DNA of 64,000 bases from Nematostella vectensis. Taxonomy: Eukaryota > Cnidaria > Anthozoa > Actiniaria > Edwardsiidae. The DNA lies in the NCBI RefSeq assembly GCF_932526225.1, contig NC_064035.1, forward strand, positions 20,387,969 through 20,451,968, in the 5' to 3' direction. Position 1 is the first letter of the stretch. Each line of letters starts with the position of its first letter. Made by a program: the position numbers and the translations under genes. Of this stretch, positions 31,401-43,200 are shown piece by piece. A model generated the notes under the pieces. That model made no database searches and was not told where the DNA came from. It worked only from the letters and a program-made list of their open reading frames with translations.

Positions 31401-34262
31401 TAAGATAGCCACTCCCTGATCCTACATCTAGTGCTATGGCGCCCTCCTTCAACTGGTCTTCTAATATTTGAAGGGCATACACATGCTGAAAGAAACCAAT
31501 TTAAAACTTCCTTCTTATCCAAGTGTTGTTGAGCAGGTTGGTGTTGAGCAGACAGCCCCACAATCCAAGGTAGGGGCAATATTTTTTTAGAGGGGGAGAT
31601 GGGGGGAGGAAGCGCAAATTTGAATAGAGGCACTAAAATAAATTCCCCAATACTATAGATCAACTGTAGGAAGAATCTGTATTATAACGTTAATAATAAA
31701 AAATAATCAATAGAAACACCATTTTTTTTCCTAATAAAGTTGTGTTTCTTAGCCAAGACAAGTATAAAATTTAAGAAAAATTTGTCCAAAAGAATCACTA
31801 GTTACCAAACCCCCAAACAAACCTGTGTCGCTAGAAACAGCTGGCTTAAAGAGCTATAAAACCATCACTAGGGTTTTGAGACAAGAGAATAGAAATAAAA
31901 ATTGACTATCTACAGAAGGGATGACCCTAATTTTTATCAGGAAAAGGAATCTACTGACTTATAATCACTCATGTAGGACAATTACAGTTTTTATATCCTA
32001 ATAGATTGACTTAACTGCTGGGAAAAGCTTAACACAGGTGTTCAGGGCCGTAGCAAAGGGCTGGAGCACGTGCACTCAAAATATTTTTACGAATTATAAG
32101 GAAATGACCAGTAGGAGCGTGGCCGGGCCCCCAAATATTTTCTTAATGTTTCTGTGTTGTGCCCCCAAAATATTTCAAGGTCCGCAAAAGCACTGGTGCT
32201 TTTTGAGAACAGGACCTGATACACACATGAGGTTGACCAAGACCATAGAAATCACCATGGGTTAGCATGGAAAAAACCTTTTTGTAATTGGGCAGTTTTG
32301 TTTTAGACCTGCTGAAAGCAATAGGCTTACAGCCACAAGAAACATTGTGTAAAACACTGATAAAAAAGGTAGTGAAATAATTTTAACATACCCACTTTCA
32401 TGGTAAGCAGTTATTTATATCAATGTTATTACAGGGCCATAGCCAGGCCTGTAGCCAGGATTTTGAGCGGGGTGGTTCGTTTTTCCATTTGAGCGGACCA
32501 AATTTCCGGTATACCCCTCTACTCGCCTTACTACATTAGGCAATCGATACTTCAAATAAATTCAATCTTGTATTTAAAATGTTATTAATAGGATGCCTTT
32601 TAACATATAGCGATAATAATAAAGATAATTATTTTTAAAATATTTTTATAATCATTTTAAAGACATATTAATGTGCACGGTATATCCAGCCAATGTTTTT
32701 TTTGTTTGTTTACTCTGACCGGACCTTCAAGCCGGGTTGGGGGGGGGGGGGGGGGGGGGGGTTCGGCCGAACCCCCTGAAATCCCTGGCTACAGGCCTGA
32801 TAGCAGGGGGTGGGGCACCAATATTTTAACAAAAAATTAAGGAAATGCCCAGTAGGGGTATGCCTGTGTCCTCAAATATCTTAATTTGTCTGTATCTACA
32901 ATCCTCCCCCCCCCCAAATGTTTGTAGGGCCTGTGCTACAGCTCTGTGTAAGTAACCACCATGAATTACAAATGTTATAAAGGGGCAGTCAGATATTTTG
33001 AAGGATCTATAATATCCCATTCTTTCTCTAGACAACTCACCATGTGGGGGGCACTAATTGTGGCTTGAAAGCCTGTAGATAGGAATACAAAATAACTTTC
33101 ATCAAGTGATATCATCAATACTCCCTATCACTCTTACACACCTACAAAATAAAACATGGCTTAGTCTGATGCAATTCTTAAAAATGAATCAAATAAAGCG
33201 AAAAGACACTACATGTAAAATACATTTGTTTCATGTAGTTTTGCTTGTTGCTGTGTACTTTTGTCGGTTGCAATCAAGTTTTTTGTCATATTGTAAGTTG
33301 CATCTATTTTGTTGTATAATGTATTTTGTTGTTGTCTTCAGTCACTGGCCTTGTCCCCGGTTAAAATGCCTTTTATATTTTCCATACAAGACAGCCATAG
33401 ACCACAGCCAAAATCACTTAAATGGTATCTGAAATGTGCATGATGACATGAATTGAACTCAGTAGTCCACCAGAAATATGTTTTTCATTCAGGGGACATG
33501 GTAACAGAGGCCTCTCTACACCTCATTTCCTCAACTCCTAATCATGTGGGATATTCCTTTTTATTGCCCTCCCATACTTAGACTGGGGTTTGGGTTATTG
33601 TCTGAACTGAAATATGACTATTGCCTTTAATGACAAAATCAAAATAATAAGAATAAAAATACAGCAATATAAAACTTGTTTGAGTTGATTTTCTTGTGAC
33701 AAGAACAGACTCCAGTGCAAAATTAAACACAGAAATTACTCTTTTGTCTCAATGCAGTCTTTTTTAAGAATTATTTTAAGGGTTTTATTCGTATATAAGT
33801 GGGTACTAACTTTAGGGTGAAAGGAAACGTGATTACACAAAGCAAATCGATTTGTACATGCAGTGGGGCATTTTTCCGTTGGGGTCACCGCATAATCAGA
33901 AGACAACGCACAAATCGTGCTGACCTGCGATACCTCATACGCACCTATGGGTTGAGGGGCGTCCATGAACGGGTTCAATTTGCTGTAGTGTTTTCTGTCT
34001 ACTTTGCGCAATGCCGCTTCAACACGGTCGCTCTTCAATACCCCGTTCGCTGTAAGGAGTTGGGAAATGGGAGAACAATAAAATTCAAATCCGTCAAGGC
34101 GTAAACTGGGGCAAAATAGTAAACCATATACAGCAAAATTGCACTGTCATTACATCTGAGCTGATCTATGAGATCTGCATTGCTCTGTCCATGGGATCGC
34201 CAGGCCATATTTCGTGAGATCGCCAGAAATCCGTTCAGAAGTCTTCTACGCAAATTGTTCAT
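28453..34262 (-). CDS. PCMT1: Protein-L-isoaspartate(D-aspartate) O-methyltransferase
   Basis: Repairs aged proteins by methylating L-isoaspartyl residues with S-adenosylmethionine, mainly in the cytosol. Exons in order: 34154-34262, 33945-34049, 33041-33072, 31381-31485, 30935-31055, 30541-30626, 30133-30301, and a proposed terminal micro-exon 28453-28469. Phases agree, giving 247 residues from the first ATG, or 229 from the internal [14 protein letters not shown] that matches the usual animal start (family about 227). Diagnostic stretches: [44 protein letters not shown] (SAM motif I), [39 protein letters not shown] and MGVIYVPL. The last exon adds only IFRI after QWPG and is the weakest part. 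Intron 7 holds a minisatellite built from the exon 7 donor. Confidence 0.94.
28622..29018. mobile_element. MITE with 32-bp terminal inverted repeats inserted in the 52-bp minisatellite
   Basis: The left end TGGCTGATTGCAACTTTTAT plus CCGCACCGGGGG matches the reverse complement of the right end with two mismatches. The interior is dominated by G and C runs and encodes nothing. The left flank (28602-28621, ATTGACTCAAATACAAA) is a fragment of a minisatellite unit and the right flank resumes the same unit at ATATAAGCC, so the element jumped into the array. No clear target-site duplication. Confidence 0.82.
29019..30150. repeat. 52-bp minisatellite, about 22 units, derived from the PCMT1 exon 7 donor
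   Basis: Units read ATATAAGCCAACCTACCGCT, then TACCTGGCCACTGCTCAT, then TGACTTAAATACAA on the plus strand. On the gene strand each unit contains ATGAGCAGTGGCCAG followed by GTAAGC, which copies the last 15 exon bases and the donor of exon 7 (native GTAAGT at 30132). The native donor is the terminal unit. Two units have lost the GT (TATCTGG on the plus strand). Confidence 0.95.
32040..32200. repeat. Dispersed repeat copy in PCMT1 intron 3
   Basis: Starts CAGGGCCGTAGCAAAGGGC and shares GGAAATGACCAGTAGG and CCCCAAATATTTTC words with a second copy split over 32425-32443 and 32800-32960. It lacks coding capacity; probably an old transposon. Confidence 0.6.
32444..32799. mobile_element. MITE, 356 bp, with CAGGCCTGTAGCC inverted ends, nested in an older repeat
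   Basis: The left end CAGGCCTGTAGCCAGGATTT pairs with the right end AAATCCCTGGCTACAGGCCTG. ATAGC flanks both sides (32439-32443 and 32800-32804) as a probable 5-bp target-site duplication. The interior includes an 18-plus G run near 32740. The surrounding repeat has a related uninterrupted copy at 32040-32200. Confidence 0.82.
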
Positions 34263-34574
34263 GTAGCAAATAGTACCAGGCTCCCAAGGGTTTCCGCCGC
34301 TATAAGCAGTTGGAGTCTGGTACTAGACAATCCGCATGACCTTTTTGCCAAAACCGCTGAGTACCGTGGGCTCAGTGCCGCCAAATCCAAACGATAACCG
34401 ATGAGTTAGCACCCGATGCGCGATGCCTGGCTTAGGAATGATACCACGATGTTTTCCGCGAAACATAACAAGTAAGTAACGTTAGAACTTCATAAAGCTC
34501 TTGCAACTCTATTCTGTGGCGCCATTTTGCCAGTTCAAAAGGCAGATTGAGTAAAAACGGGCATATGGCAAATG
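34263..34574 (-). promoter_or_regulatory. Region upstream of PCMT1
   Basis: Presumed PCMT1 5' UTR and promoter. No TATA or CCAAT box stands out; G+C is moderately raised near 34340-34460. Confidence 0.35.
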
Positions 34575-37212
34575 TAGTCCAGTCAATCTGTGGTTTCAGG
34601 TGGAACTAATTGCAATAGAATTTCTCTCAACGGATTTTGAACGAGTGATACAACCTAGTTAACATACTAAAAGACCCCAAAAATCCCTTTGGTGGAACCT
34701 CCTGAAATTTGTGATTTTTCCATTTCGGAGCAAAACCACAGGGTACCCGCGTCGGTAAAGCGGAAAATAATAAAATGCACGTCTAAATCTGTACATTTGA
34801 AAGACCATTGGTCAAAGTTGATTAAATACCCAGTTTGGATATCGAAACAAAGCAAATTGCCCCTGTTTTATCTATTTTTCCAATATTTCTGTAATCCAAA
34901 TACCACTGGGTACCTGAGTCGAAAACACTAAACAAATTTGAAAATTCAAACCTGAATCAGAAAATTCCAAAGGTCATTGGACAAAAATTACTAAAGACAA
35001 AAATTCTAGTTTCGAAATAAAGCAACTTGTCCATGTTTCATTTCTATTTTAAATATTTTCTCCACAAATGTATTTCTGCGTCCTCGCGTCAGTTACTGAA
35101 ATTTGTATAGAAAACAAACTTACATGTGACAGCAACTCAGTAGCTAGGGTTGTTATAGAAGGCATGGCCTCTCGTCACCTCCCAAAAAGGGACACCGCTA
35201 TATACTCAGACGACACAAAGCTATACCGAAGAATCTCTTCGATAAAGGACTGTGAAGCTCTTCAGGATGACCTGACAAGTCTAACAAGTGGAGCGACGAA
35301 ACAAATATAAGGTTTATTACTACCAAGTGTTGACAGTCTCACGGAAGAAAACCAGCTTGGCGCCACAAGTCTTCAGCGAATCAACATTGAAAAATATCTC
35401 GGGGGCACAATATCGAGCAATCTCACATACACCCACATTCTATTTGTGTTGTCCAAGGCCAACAGAATGCTTGGTCTGCTCAAGAGGACATGTGTCCTTA
35501 TTACAGATACAGGGTCAGGCGTACTCTATACCTGTCCCTTGTCAAGTCGCAGCTATGTTTCGCCACTGAAGTCTGTTCCCCCGGCAGCGTAAGACTTAAA
35601 ATGTCCTCCTAGAAAGGGTTTAAAGGTGAGCCACCCATTGAATTCTACTATCCAAGATCAGAGACTTGAGCTAAAAAGAGCAACTTCTAAAACTCGATCT
35701 ACTACCCTTGGTCTTTGACTGAGAGGTAAAAGACCTAATCTTTTTTTTAACTAGTGTAACTTTGAAATAACTGACCTGAATGTTCAACTTTTTGTCACTT
35801 TTGTAAATCATAATCATACTCGTAACCTGAACCCAACCTTAACTTTATCTCCAGCTCTTTGCAGAACAACTACATTTCAAGCATCTTATTTCAATCGTAT
35901 TGTAAAACCATAGAATCTAATGTAACTTAACTCAGTTCAATACGTTCTCTACCCTACTCTCGCTTATAAATATTTCCTGCAAAATCATTATCAGACCCTA
36001 CTTGCCAATGTTTTCAACGTAGACTTACCCTGTACATGTTCTGTCGCACGGATCTGTGACTGCCACCACAATTATTTTTTATATTCATTTTATTTCCAAT
36101 TTGTTTGTTTGGGGTACTTTACGTCCTGCATGGACCCTGTGCCCATTTACGTATGACCCCCCATTGGTCATCTTTGTTGTCTAATAAAGCTATTGAAGAC
36201 TATTCTTGTAATCAGTAACACTTTTGTTTTTTTTGAGGTTTTACACCCAGCCTAAAGAAAGCAAATGCAATCCAATTTGTGCATTAGCACTGCACCATTT
36301 CTAGAAGCAATTCGTGTGTTGGAGGCAATTCTGTTCGCACTGGACTATCCCCAAGGATCGCTGATAAATATAATGCGATACAAATGCTAATCGGATTGCA
36401 GCACCAGAAGATGAACCTGCAAGAAGAATGGTCTAGACTGTAGTGCGACATTTGGAAAGTGTAAGGGTCAGACTTGTCACAATTCTGGACTAATCGAGTT
36501 AGATCTAGACGTTCAGTTTCATTAGAAGTGTAAGTAGCTTTCTCTAGGCTGGTGTAAAACCTCAAGAAATTACAAAAGATTCAAAAGATTACAAAAGTTC
36601 CAGATTACCGCTGTATTACATGTATTGAATAGGCTACCTACTGAGCTGATGTTATACATAAGTTTGTTTTCTAGACAAATTTCAGTCACTGACGCAAGTG
36701 TGAAGAATGCAGAAATACATTTGTGGAGAAATAGAAATAAAACATGGACAAGTTGCTTTATTTTGATACTTAAATTGTGTCTTTAATCATTTTTGGCCAA
36801 TGACCTTTGAAATTTTCTGATTGAGACTTGTATTTTCAAATTTTTCAGGGTTTTCGGCGTGGGTACCCTGTGGTTTTTGGAATACAGAAATATTGGAAAA
36901 AATAGATTAAACAGGGGCAATTTGCTTTGTTTTGATATTCAAACATTGTCTTTAATCAACTTTGACCAATTGCCTTTTCAATGTACTGATTGAGACGTGT
37001 ATTTTAATTTTTTCTGTTTTAACAATGCAGGCACCCTGTGGTTTTGCTCCGAAATGGAAAAATCACATATTTCAAGCTGTCCCACCAAAGGGATTTTTGG
37101 GGACTTTTAGTATGTTAACTAGGTTGTATCACTTGTTCAAAATCCGCTGCGAGAAATTCAATTGCAATAAGTTTTACCTGGGCCATAAAAATTTCATAGA
37201 TTGACTGGACTA
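34575..37212. mobile_element. Foldback element, 2.6 kb, with about 540-bp inverted arms
   Basis: The arms 34575-35122 and about 36659-37212 are inverted copies of each other. Outermost ends are TAGTCCAGTCAATCT and its exact complement. Shared inner words include ACCTAGTTAACATACTAAAAG, CCCCAAAAATCCCTTTGG and CATTTCGGAGCAAAACCACA. Each arm itself contains diverged internal duplications. The centre carries a dead LINE fragment. Confidence 0.85.
35130..36200 (+). pseudogene. Non-LTR retrotransposon (CR1-like) reverse transcriptase fragment
   Basis: Frames broken by stops and shifts encode the RT core AIYSDDTKLYRRI followed by KDCEALQDDL. The usual YADD/FADD active-site box reads YSDD here. Next come SKANRMLGLLKRTC and TTFQASYFNRIVK, typical of the C-terminal part of CR1/L2-like LINE proteins. 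A LINE-like tail with AATAAA lies near 36183. Only the 3' part is present, enclosed by the foldback arms. Confidence 0.75.
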
Positions 37213-37418
37213 AATAGGCTTTTTTCCCCGGTATAATAACCATTCCCAGAAGACACCTGTGTATTCAGCTCTGTTTTCACATAGATCATGATTCATTCTA
37301 CCAAACAAAAGAAGCTTTTGTGAAGCAGTCTGCAGTTTCTTACACTGGGATAGAGCCGACAAATGTTAGTTCGTTCGTTTTTATACCAGGAAAATTTAAT
37401 GCTATATCAAGGCTTGAA

Positions 37419-37585
37419 ATATAATATAATATAATATAATATAATATAATATAATATAATATAATATAATATAATATAATATAATATAATATAATATAAT
37501 ATAATATAATATAATATAATATAATATAATATAATATAATATAATATAATATAATATAATATAATATAATATAATATAATATAAT
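37419..37585. repeat. Pentanucleotide microsatellite (ATAAT/TATAA)n
   Basis: About 33 uninterrupted copies, followed by a T run and a run of about 14 G. Open frames reading YYIIL repeats in it are artefacts of the period. Confidence 0.97.
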
Positions 37586-38063
37586 TTTTTTTTTTGGGGG
37601 GGGGGGGGGGAGATGTGAGGCATATCCTCAAATGTGGCTTGCAAGCTTAAGCAGCTAAATGGCTTTCAAGCTATTATTGAGCCAATCAGCAGACGTTTGC
37701 CGTTCAGGAAGAGCACAATAGAGATCTTGCATGCATGTTCAATCTTGTGTTAGCGAGCTTTTAAAATTGGTGTGGGTTTTTAAGTTGCTCTGTTTTTGTG
37801 GATATTTTTTTCCTGTCAATTTAAACCAGGCATTCATGTATAATTTCTCCACTTTTAAAAATGTTTTTAATGGTGATGGAAACATGATTTGATTCCAATG
37901 GAAAGCAATACCTTATAAAACATTGATATAAATTTGGTACATAGTTTTGGGCCTTCAGTTGCCCATAGTTTGGATAAAATATCTCTGAGTTTTGAAGTAA
38001 ATATTATATAATAGACTTTAATTGGTGGAACTATTTTATTTTGTTGTAGAACTTCAAAGCGTC
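37586..38063. other. Upstream region and probable 5' UTR of the CSKMT-like gene
   Basis: No repeat or gene. A strong acceptor-like TTTTATTTTGTTGTAG ends at 38049, so 38050-38063 may be the start of the coding exon after a non-coding first exon or a spliced leader. Neither is identifiable here. Confidence 0.4.
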
Positions 38064-38762
38064 ATGACCATGCTATGGAGAAGGCATCTTGGAATATCAA
38101 CACCTGCTTGTATGAAGAACACAAATTTATCTGACATGTCATTCTGGGAAAAATTCTACAAATCCAGGGGACCAAATAACACCTTTGAATGGTTTTTGGA
38201 TTTCCAAGATGTCCATAATTCACTTGATAAATACATCCATAAAGACTCACATATCAACATACTAGACCTCGGTTGTGGTACATCAGAATTTTGTATCCAA
38301 TTGTTTTACTATTTGAGAGGAAACTGTAAGGTTGCTGGTATAGATTTCTCAGAGGAAGCAATTCAGGTAATGCGAAACCTTCTTAGACAACATGGACTTG
38401 ATGATTCTGTTTTCTCCTTGCATGTAGGCAATGTCTTAGATTTGCCATTTTCTAGGGAGTGTTTTGACATTATCATAGATAAAGGGACTGCAGATGCTGT
38501 TCTCAGGTCCCCTGCTGCTGAAACAGCTTTCTGTGCAGTGTTGGTTGAGGCTTGCAGAGTTTTAAAGTCAGAAGGTACCATCTTGCAGTTTTCAGATGAG
38601 CCCCCTGAAGTCAGAATGGACCTACTAACAAAGGCTTCCCAATTATGTCATCAACAAAATATGGGACATATGTCATTTTATTTCCAAGAAATTGGATGTC
38701 GATCTGGAATTGAACGCTTTATGTATGTTTTACAAAAGACAGGGCCAACTGGAACATCCTGA
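38064..38762 (+). CDS. CSKMT: CSKMT/METTL12-like mitochondrial methyltransferase (232 aa)
   Basis: Family members methylate a lysine of citrate synthase in mitochondria using S-adenosylmethionine. The coding region is one exon. The start MTMLWRRHLGIST is chosen because it follows the 38049 acceptor and looks like a mitochondrial presequence; an in-frame frame upstream lies in the intron. Signatures: FWEKFYKSRGPNNTFEWF, NILDLGCGTSEFC (SAM motif I), VAGIDFSEEAI, FDIIIDKGTADAV, EACRVLKSEGTILQFSDEPP and a C-terminal RFMYVLQK. These match METTL12 (DKGTWDAV, GTLIQFSDE) better than METTL13/EEF1AKMT4, which share the fold. Convergent with the CapA-like gene. Confidence 0.85.
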   Translation: MTMLWRRHLGISTPACMKNTNLSDMSFWEKFYKSRGPNNTFEWFLDFQDVHNSLDKYIHKDSHINILDLGCGTSEFCIQLFYYLRGNCKVAGIDFSEEAIQVMRNLLRQHGLDDSVFSLHVGNVLDLPFSRECFDIIIDKGTADAVLRSPAAETAFCAVLVEACRVLKSEGTILQFSDEPPEVRMDLLTKASQLCHQQNMGHMSFYFQEIGCRSGIERFMYVLQKTGPTGTS

Positions 38763-38770
38763 TCAACATC

Positions 38771-38776
38771 AATAAA
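38771..38776 (+). terminator. Polyadenylation signal AATAAA of the CSKMT-like gene
   Basis: AATAAA nine bases after the stop codon, close for a signal but the only one nearby. Confidence 0.55.
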
Positions 38777-39042
38777 AGGATTACAGAGAAGCTGATAATT
38801 ACCTGATTTATTGATTTCTTAAACGTGGTTGTAATGGTTGCCATAGAAACTCTTACAGGGAATCAGAAACCCTGCATAATTATGGTACATATTTACTGTT
38901 TACACGGGCCAGCAAAAACAGTCACAAAGCGACAGTAAACTATAAGATACCATACATACATTGCTCCCAAAAGAACAAGTTTAGAAAAACGTGAGACATG
39001 ATAGCAAATACACTTCACATGGATCTGACGTTACTCATCAGT

Positions 39043-39227
39043 TCATAGAGAGACTGCTCCACATAGTTTACATTCATGAGTGTGGGTTTGTGTGTGAGCA
39101 CTGTCACTGAAGAAGTTACTATGGTCCAGAGTCCACAGCTGCTCTTGTACATCTCCCAATAGCATTTCATGAAGTGCAATGAAAGAAGGGACCTCTGGCT
39201 TAACATCCTCGTCTGAGAATACGGAAT
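39043..39227 (-). CDS. Possible terminal exon of the CapA-like gene
   Basis: A good acceptor (TTTACCCATTTAG) precedes a frame reading FSDEDVKPEVPSFIALHEML and ending in TGA at 39043. A second frame in the same interval is also open to about 39015. A protein-like stretch at about 39250-39455 (AEYLPLQTKYNF, CLLPEQYPRQTWIEVCG) could be the preceding exon, but its phase does not join the phase-0 donor at 40291 with any AG I see. The 3' structure is therefore unresolved. Confidence 0.35.
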
Positions 39228-40290
39228 CTAAATGGGTAAACAAAATCTGCCATTAACAATTGCTCAATCCATTGCTGTTTTTGACTTTTGAAGCCAGTGT
39301 TGTTTCCTGTGGAGGCAGTGTATGTCATTTCTCCCGCAGACTTCTATCCAGGTTTGTCTTGGGTACTGCTCAGGCAGTAAGCATCCTGTCTTGAAGTTGT
39401 ATTTTGTCTGCAGCGGAAGATATTCAGCTTTTTGTACTTCTTGCCTGCAAGCATTATAGGTAAAGTTGTACCTCAGATTTTTAAAGTTATATATTTTTCC
39501 TTTGTTTTAAACCGCTCACCAAAAAGTTTAATCAATTTCATAAAGAATGGTAAAAAAGCAAATTAATTTATTAATTAATTTTAATGAATTAATTAATTAA
39601 AAGAGAGAGAAACAAAAAAGGACAGAAAGGAAGACTAGAAAGAGAAAAAATGAAAGAGGGAATAAATAAAAGAAAGTGAGTGAAGGAGTAGCAACCGTAC
39701 ACCCACGCACTTGTTTATTGTGATGCGAAGAATTCGCGAGAATAATGACGGGTCTCTTCCTCTCATGGTATGTTGAATGAGTTTTTTTATTAAAAACTTG
39801 GATGGTTTTCTGTCATAATAAAATCCCTGCGTAGACAACAATAAATCTTTATTAGTACAGTACAGACTGAAAGTATGTTAACATTTTTATGCGTGGATCC
39901 TGCGTGCGGAATTTAATGTGTCTTTCAAGTATTTATACCAGTCAATAAAACCGTGTGAATTTTAATATTCTCAACCTGAACCTCGAAAACACTTTGTCAG
40001 ATGAACGTTTTACTGTGTGTTGTTTTGAATTCATCATCATCCGGCAAAAAAGGTACAGTATATTCAATTTTTAATGAGCAAATTTACTGCGCGGACTTTG
40101 GTGCGTGGGACCCACAGAGGTGCGTGGGCTCAAAATCCACGCAGCGAATGTTAAAAAACTTTCAGTCTGTAAACTTATTAAACTAGAAAACTAAACCTGT
40201 TCTTTCTGTTACTTTTTGTCGAAATAAACCACGGTCCAAAGGCTAAGGCTAAATGCCCTTAAGTCTCCTGTTATTTGATCTGTTACTTAC

Positions 40291-43200
40291 TTTCAAAGGG
40301 AATCCTGTGCACGGCCCAAATAGGAAGTTTCCTAGGCTAAATGCCGTTAAAGTGTTTCCTGTCATCTGATGAGGCTGGAGAACGTGAGGGTGGGAACCAA
40401 TCACAAGCTGGACGCCAAGGGACAATAAGTAACTGTTGATTTTGGTCTGATTGCTATTAGGCTTTAAGCTCCCTTCAGCTCCCCAATGCATTGCCACGAT
40501 TATAACATCGACTTTATCCTGAAATCATAAAAAAAAAAAAAGCGGAAGAGCGGTTAAAGCCGCATTGTCACCAGTTTACTTCCGGAGGGCCGTTAAGAGA
40601 CAAAAAAATTCATTAGAATCCGCGCTATTTAACAGGCCATCAGCTCTAAATTATCGGTAGTTTCTTGGTGTTACGGAGCACCAGCACCAAAAACACAATG
40701 GAACAAAAGCCAAAAACAAAGACCTTAGAACGAGACAATGAAATAGAGTACAAACGCCTTGAGCACCAAAAACAAAGCTCCCGTAACACCAAGGAATACG
40801 CAAATTATCGATCATATCCTCCAAAAAACTTCCAATTGACACACTGCTTTCACAAAGATATTTTTCGCGTTTCCGTTAAAAATCATCGGAGATTGTTATC
40901 CACTGGAAGTATAAACTGGTGATAAATGCGGCTTTAACAACAAGAAAAAACGCATTTAAAAAGAAGCAGATATATTTTCCAACAAGTGAAAATTAGCTTC
41001 AATAAAATAACTATGATGGAGGAAAATGACCAGATTCCCAAATTAAGCAGAAACTGGAATGTGACTTTTGCTTTTTCCGTAAAAAAGATCAAGGGCCTTG
41101 AAAGAAAAAACTTGAAAATATTGTCAATGTCAGGAAATATGAAATGGGTTTACTCGAATAAATCATGTTGGAGTATATATAACATTACCCTGGGTACCAG
41201 AGCCTCCAGACTTCTCTCGAGCGACATTGTTGTCGCGGTATTTTGGCTGAGCGTCACCGGACAAGAGAAGCTGGAGGCTCTGGTACCCAGGGTAATATAA
41301 CTTGAAAAATGACAATTAGGCAATTTTTGCCATAAAGCATTGGTGAGCTGTGGATCAACGTTTCCTATTGGACCACACTAAAGACATTATCACTGTGCTG
41401 TGGATCAACGCTTCCTATTGGACCACACTAAAGACATTATCACTGTGCTGTGGATCAACGCTTCCTATTGGACCACACTAAAGACATTATCACTGTGCTG
41501 TAAATCAACGCCTCCTATTGGACCACACTAAAGACATTATCACTGTTTTAGATCCCCTTGATCAACGTTTCACTCCTCAAAACACAATGGCATTTCATTT
41601 GGACTGCTAATCAGAGACTACATAAAGGACGTCGCTGTTTTAGATCAATGTTGCCGGTAAGTCCATTTTGTCACTTACTTTGAGCCGGTTGATATCTCGT
41701 GAGGCAGACTGGGGCGAGTAAATGGCAGGCCCGGCCAGCAATGAGCCACGCCTTCTTCTGCAAGTGTCAAAGTGACTATTTGCCGACCTATCATTGTGGA
41801 TAACGTTGCAGTATCCGAGAAAGCCGACCTTTATCCCTTTTACTTTGACGATCAGCGGTCTCTAACAAAAAGTTAAACAAAAGATACGAGCATGTTTGCA
41901 TGATGACACGCCATGCAGGATGCTGGAACCAAAAGACGTACCCTTTTGTCAGGCCCTGAAAACACTGAAGTTTTGAGAGAGGATATCTTAACCATTTGAC
42001 TTTGACAGTCCCTGACAACCCTGAAGTTTTGAAATAGAATATTTCAACTATTTGACTTTGTCAGTGCCTGACAAAACGGATATGGCCCGGGTGTGCCGAT
42101 AGCAAATCAGTTTCAGAGTGAAAAGGTGTGTATGTATTATATGATTCCGCAAGATATTGTGTTCAATAAAATTAGTGACTTCCCTCTTACTTGTGGATCA
42201 TCAGCTTTTCCATAATTGACTCCGAACCACTTTAAACCAGTTCTTCTTAGAGTGGAGATAGTGTAGTTAAGCGACTCCTCCCCGTAGTCATTCTGATGGT
42301 TGTTGGCCAAACCAAGAATATCAAAACCTGCAAACCTTAAGAATAATGGCCAATAAGTCTGAGGCTATAATTTATTTTTCTCTTATCAAAATGGTGTTTG
42401 TTTGTGATTGTTGCTAAAAGAACCAAGGCGGGGATCAAGGGAAGATTCTGACCTGTTAACGAAAAAAAAGTACACTGGCGCCTTAATTATCGGAATGAAG
42501 ACATACTTAACGTTATAACTTTAGAAAGTTTCAACAGTTTGCATGAACATCTGTAAATAGGTATGTCTCCGCTACTAGATTATCTTTGGATACAACAGCG
42601 AGATCGAAGTGATGATGATAACGACGAGAATGCCAGTGAAGACAACGATGATATGTATGCCGGACCAGCATTCTCGATGAGTATCTACCTTCTCGTGCTG
42701 CGGATGCTAGTGGCGATGATGATGATGATGACGATGGCGATGGTTGATGGTGGTGATCATGATGACAAAGACCGGGGTAATTTGTGAGTATTTAACTTGC
42801 TGAAATGATTTTAGTGATAAACACGATGCTTGTTAGTGTGATGGTGATGTCAGATGGTGGTGGTTGTGGTAATCGTGATGATTTTAAAGCGAGATGGTAG
42901 TGGTGGTGATTACGTCGGTTGTGGTGTTGGTGTTGGCTACTATTGTAGTTGTGGACGACGTTAGTGATGCTGCTAATGGCGATGGTCATGATGATGGTTG
43001 TGGAGGTCCTATGATATGTATTTGTGCCGGTCAGGGTTATAAGGTCGTGGTGATGGTGATGATGGCTAGAATATCAGGAAATGAGTAGATTTGAGAATAA
43101 TTCATGTTGGCAGTAAAGATAATAAACAATTATTGGATGAGGTTTTAGTGATATCGAATATCACTGGAGTCGAATTCAATAATTGTTTTATTATACATTG

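Noticed and set aside
35068..35310. 80-codon frame with RT-like sequence as a possible gene
   Set aside because: It starts in the foldback arm and continues into a LINE fragment with later stops, so it is a transposon remnant.
37402..37644. Frames encoding YYIIL repeats
   Set aside because: Produced by the (ATAAT)n microsatellite.
42563..43088. Small frames rich in Asp, Met and Val
   Set aside because: Low-complexity GAT/GTG composition within an intron.
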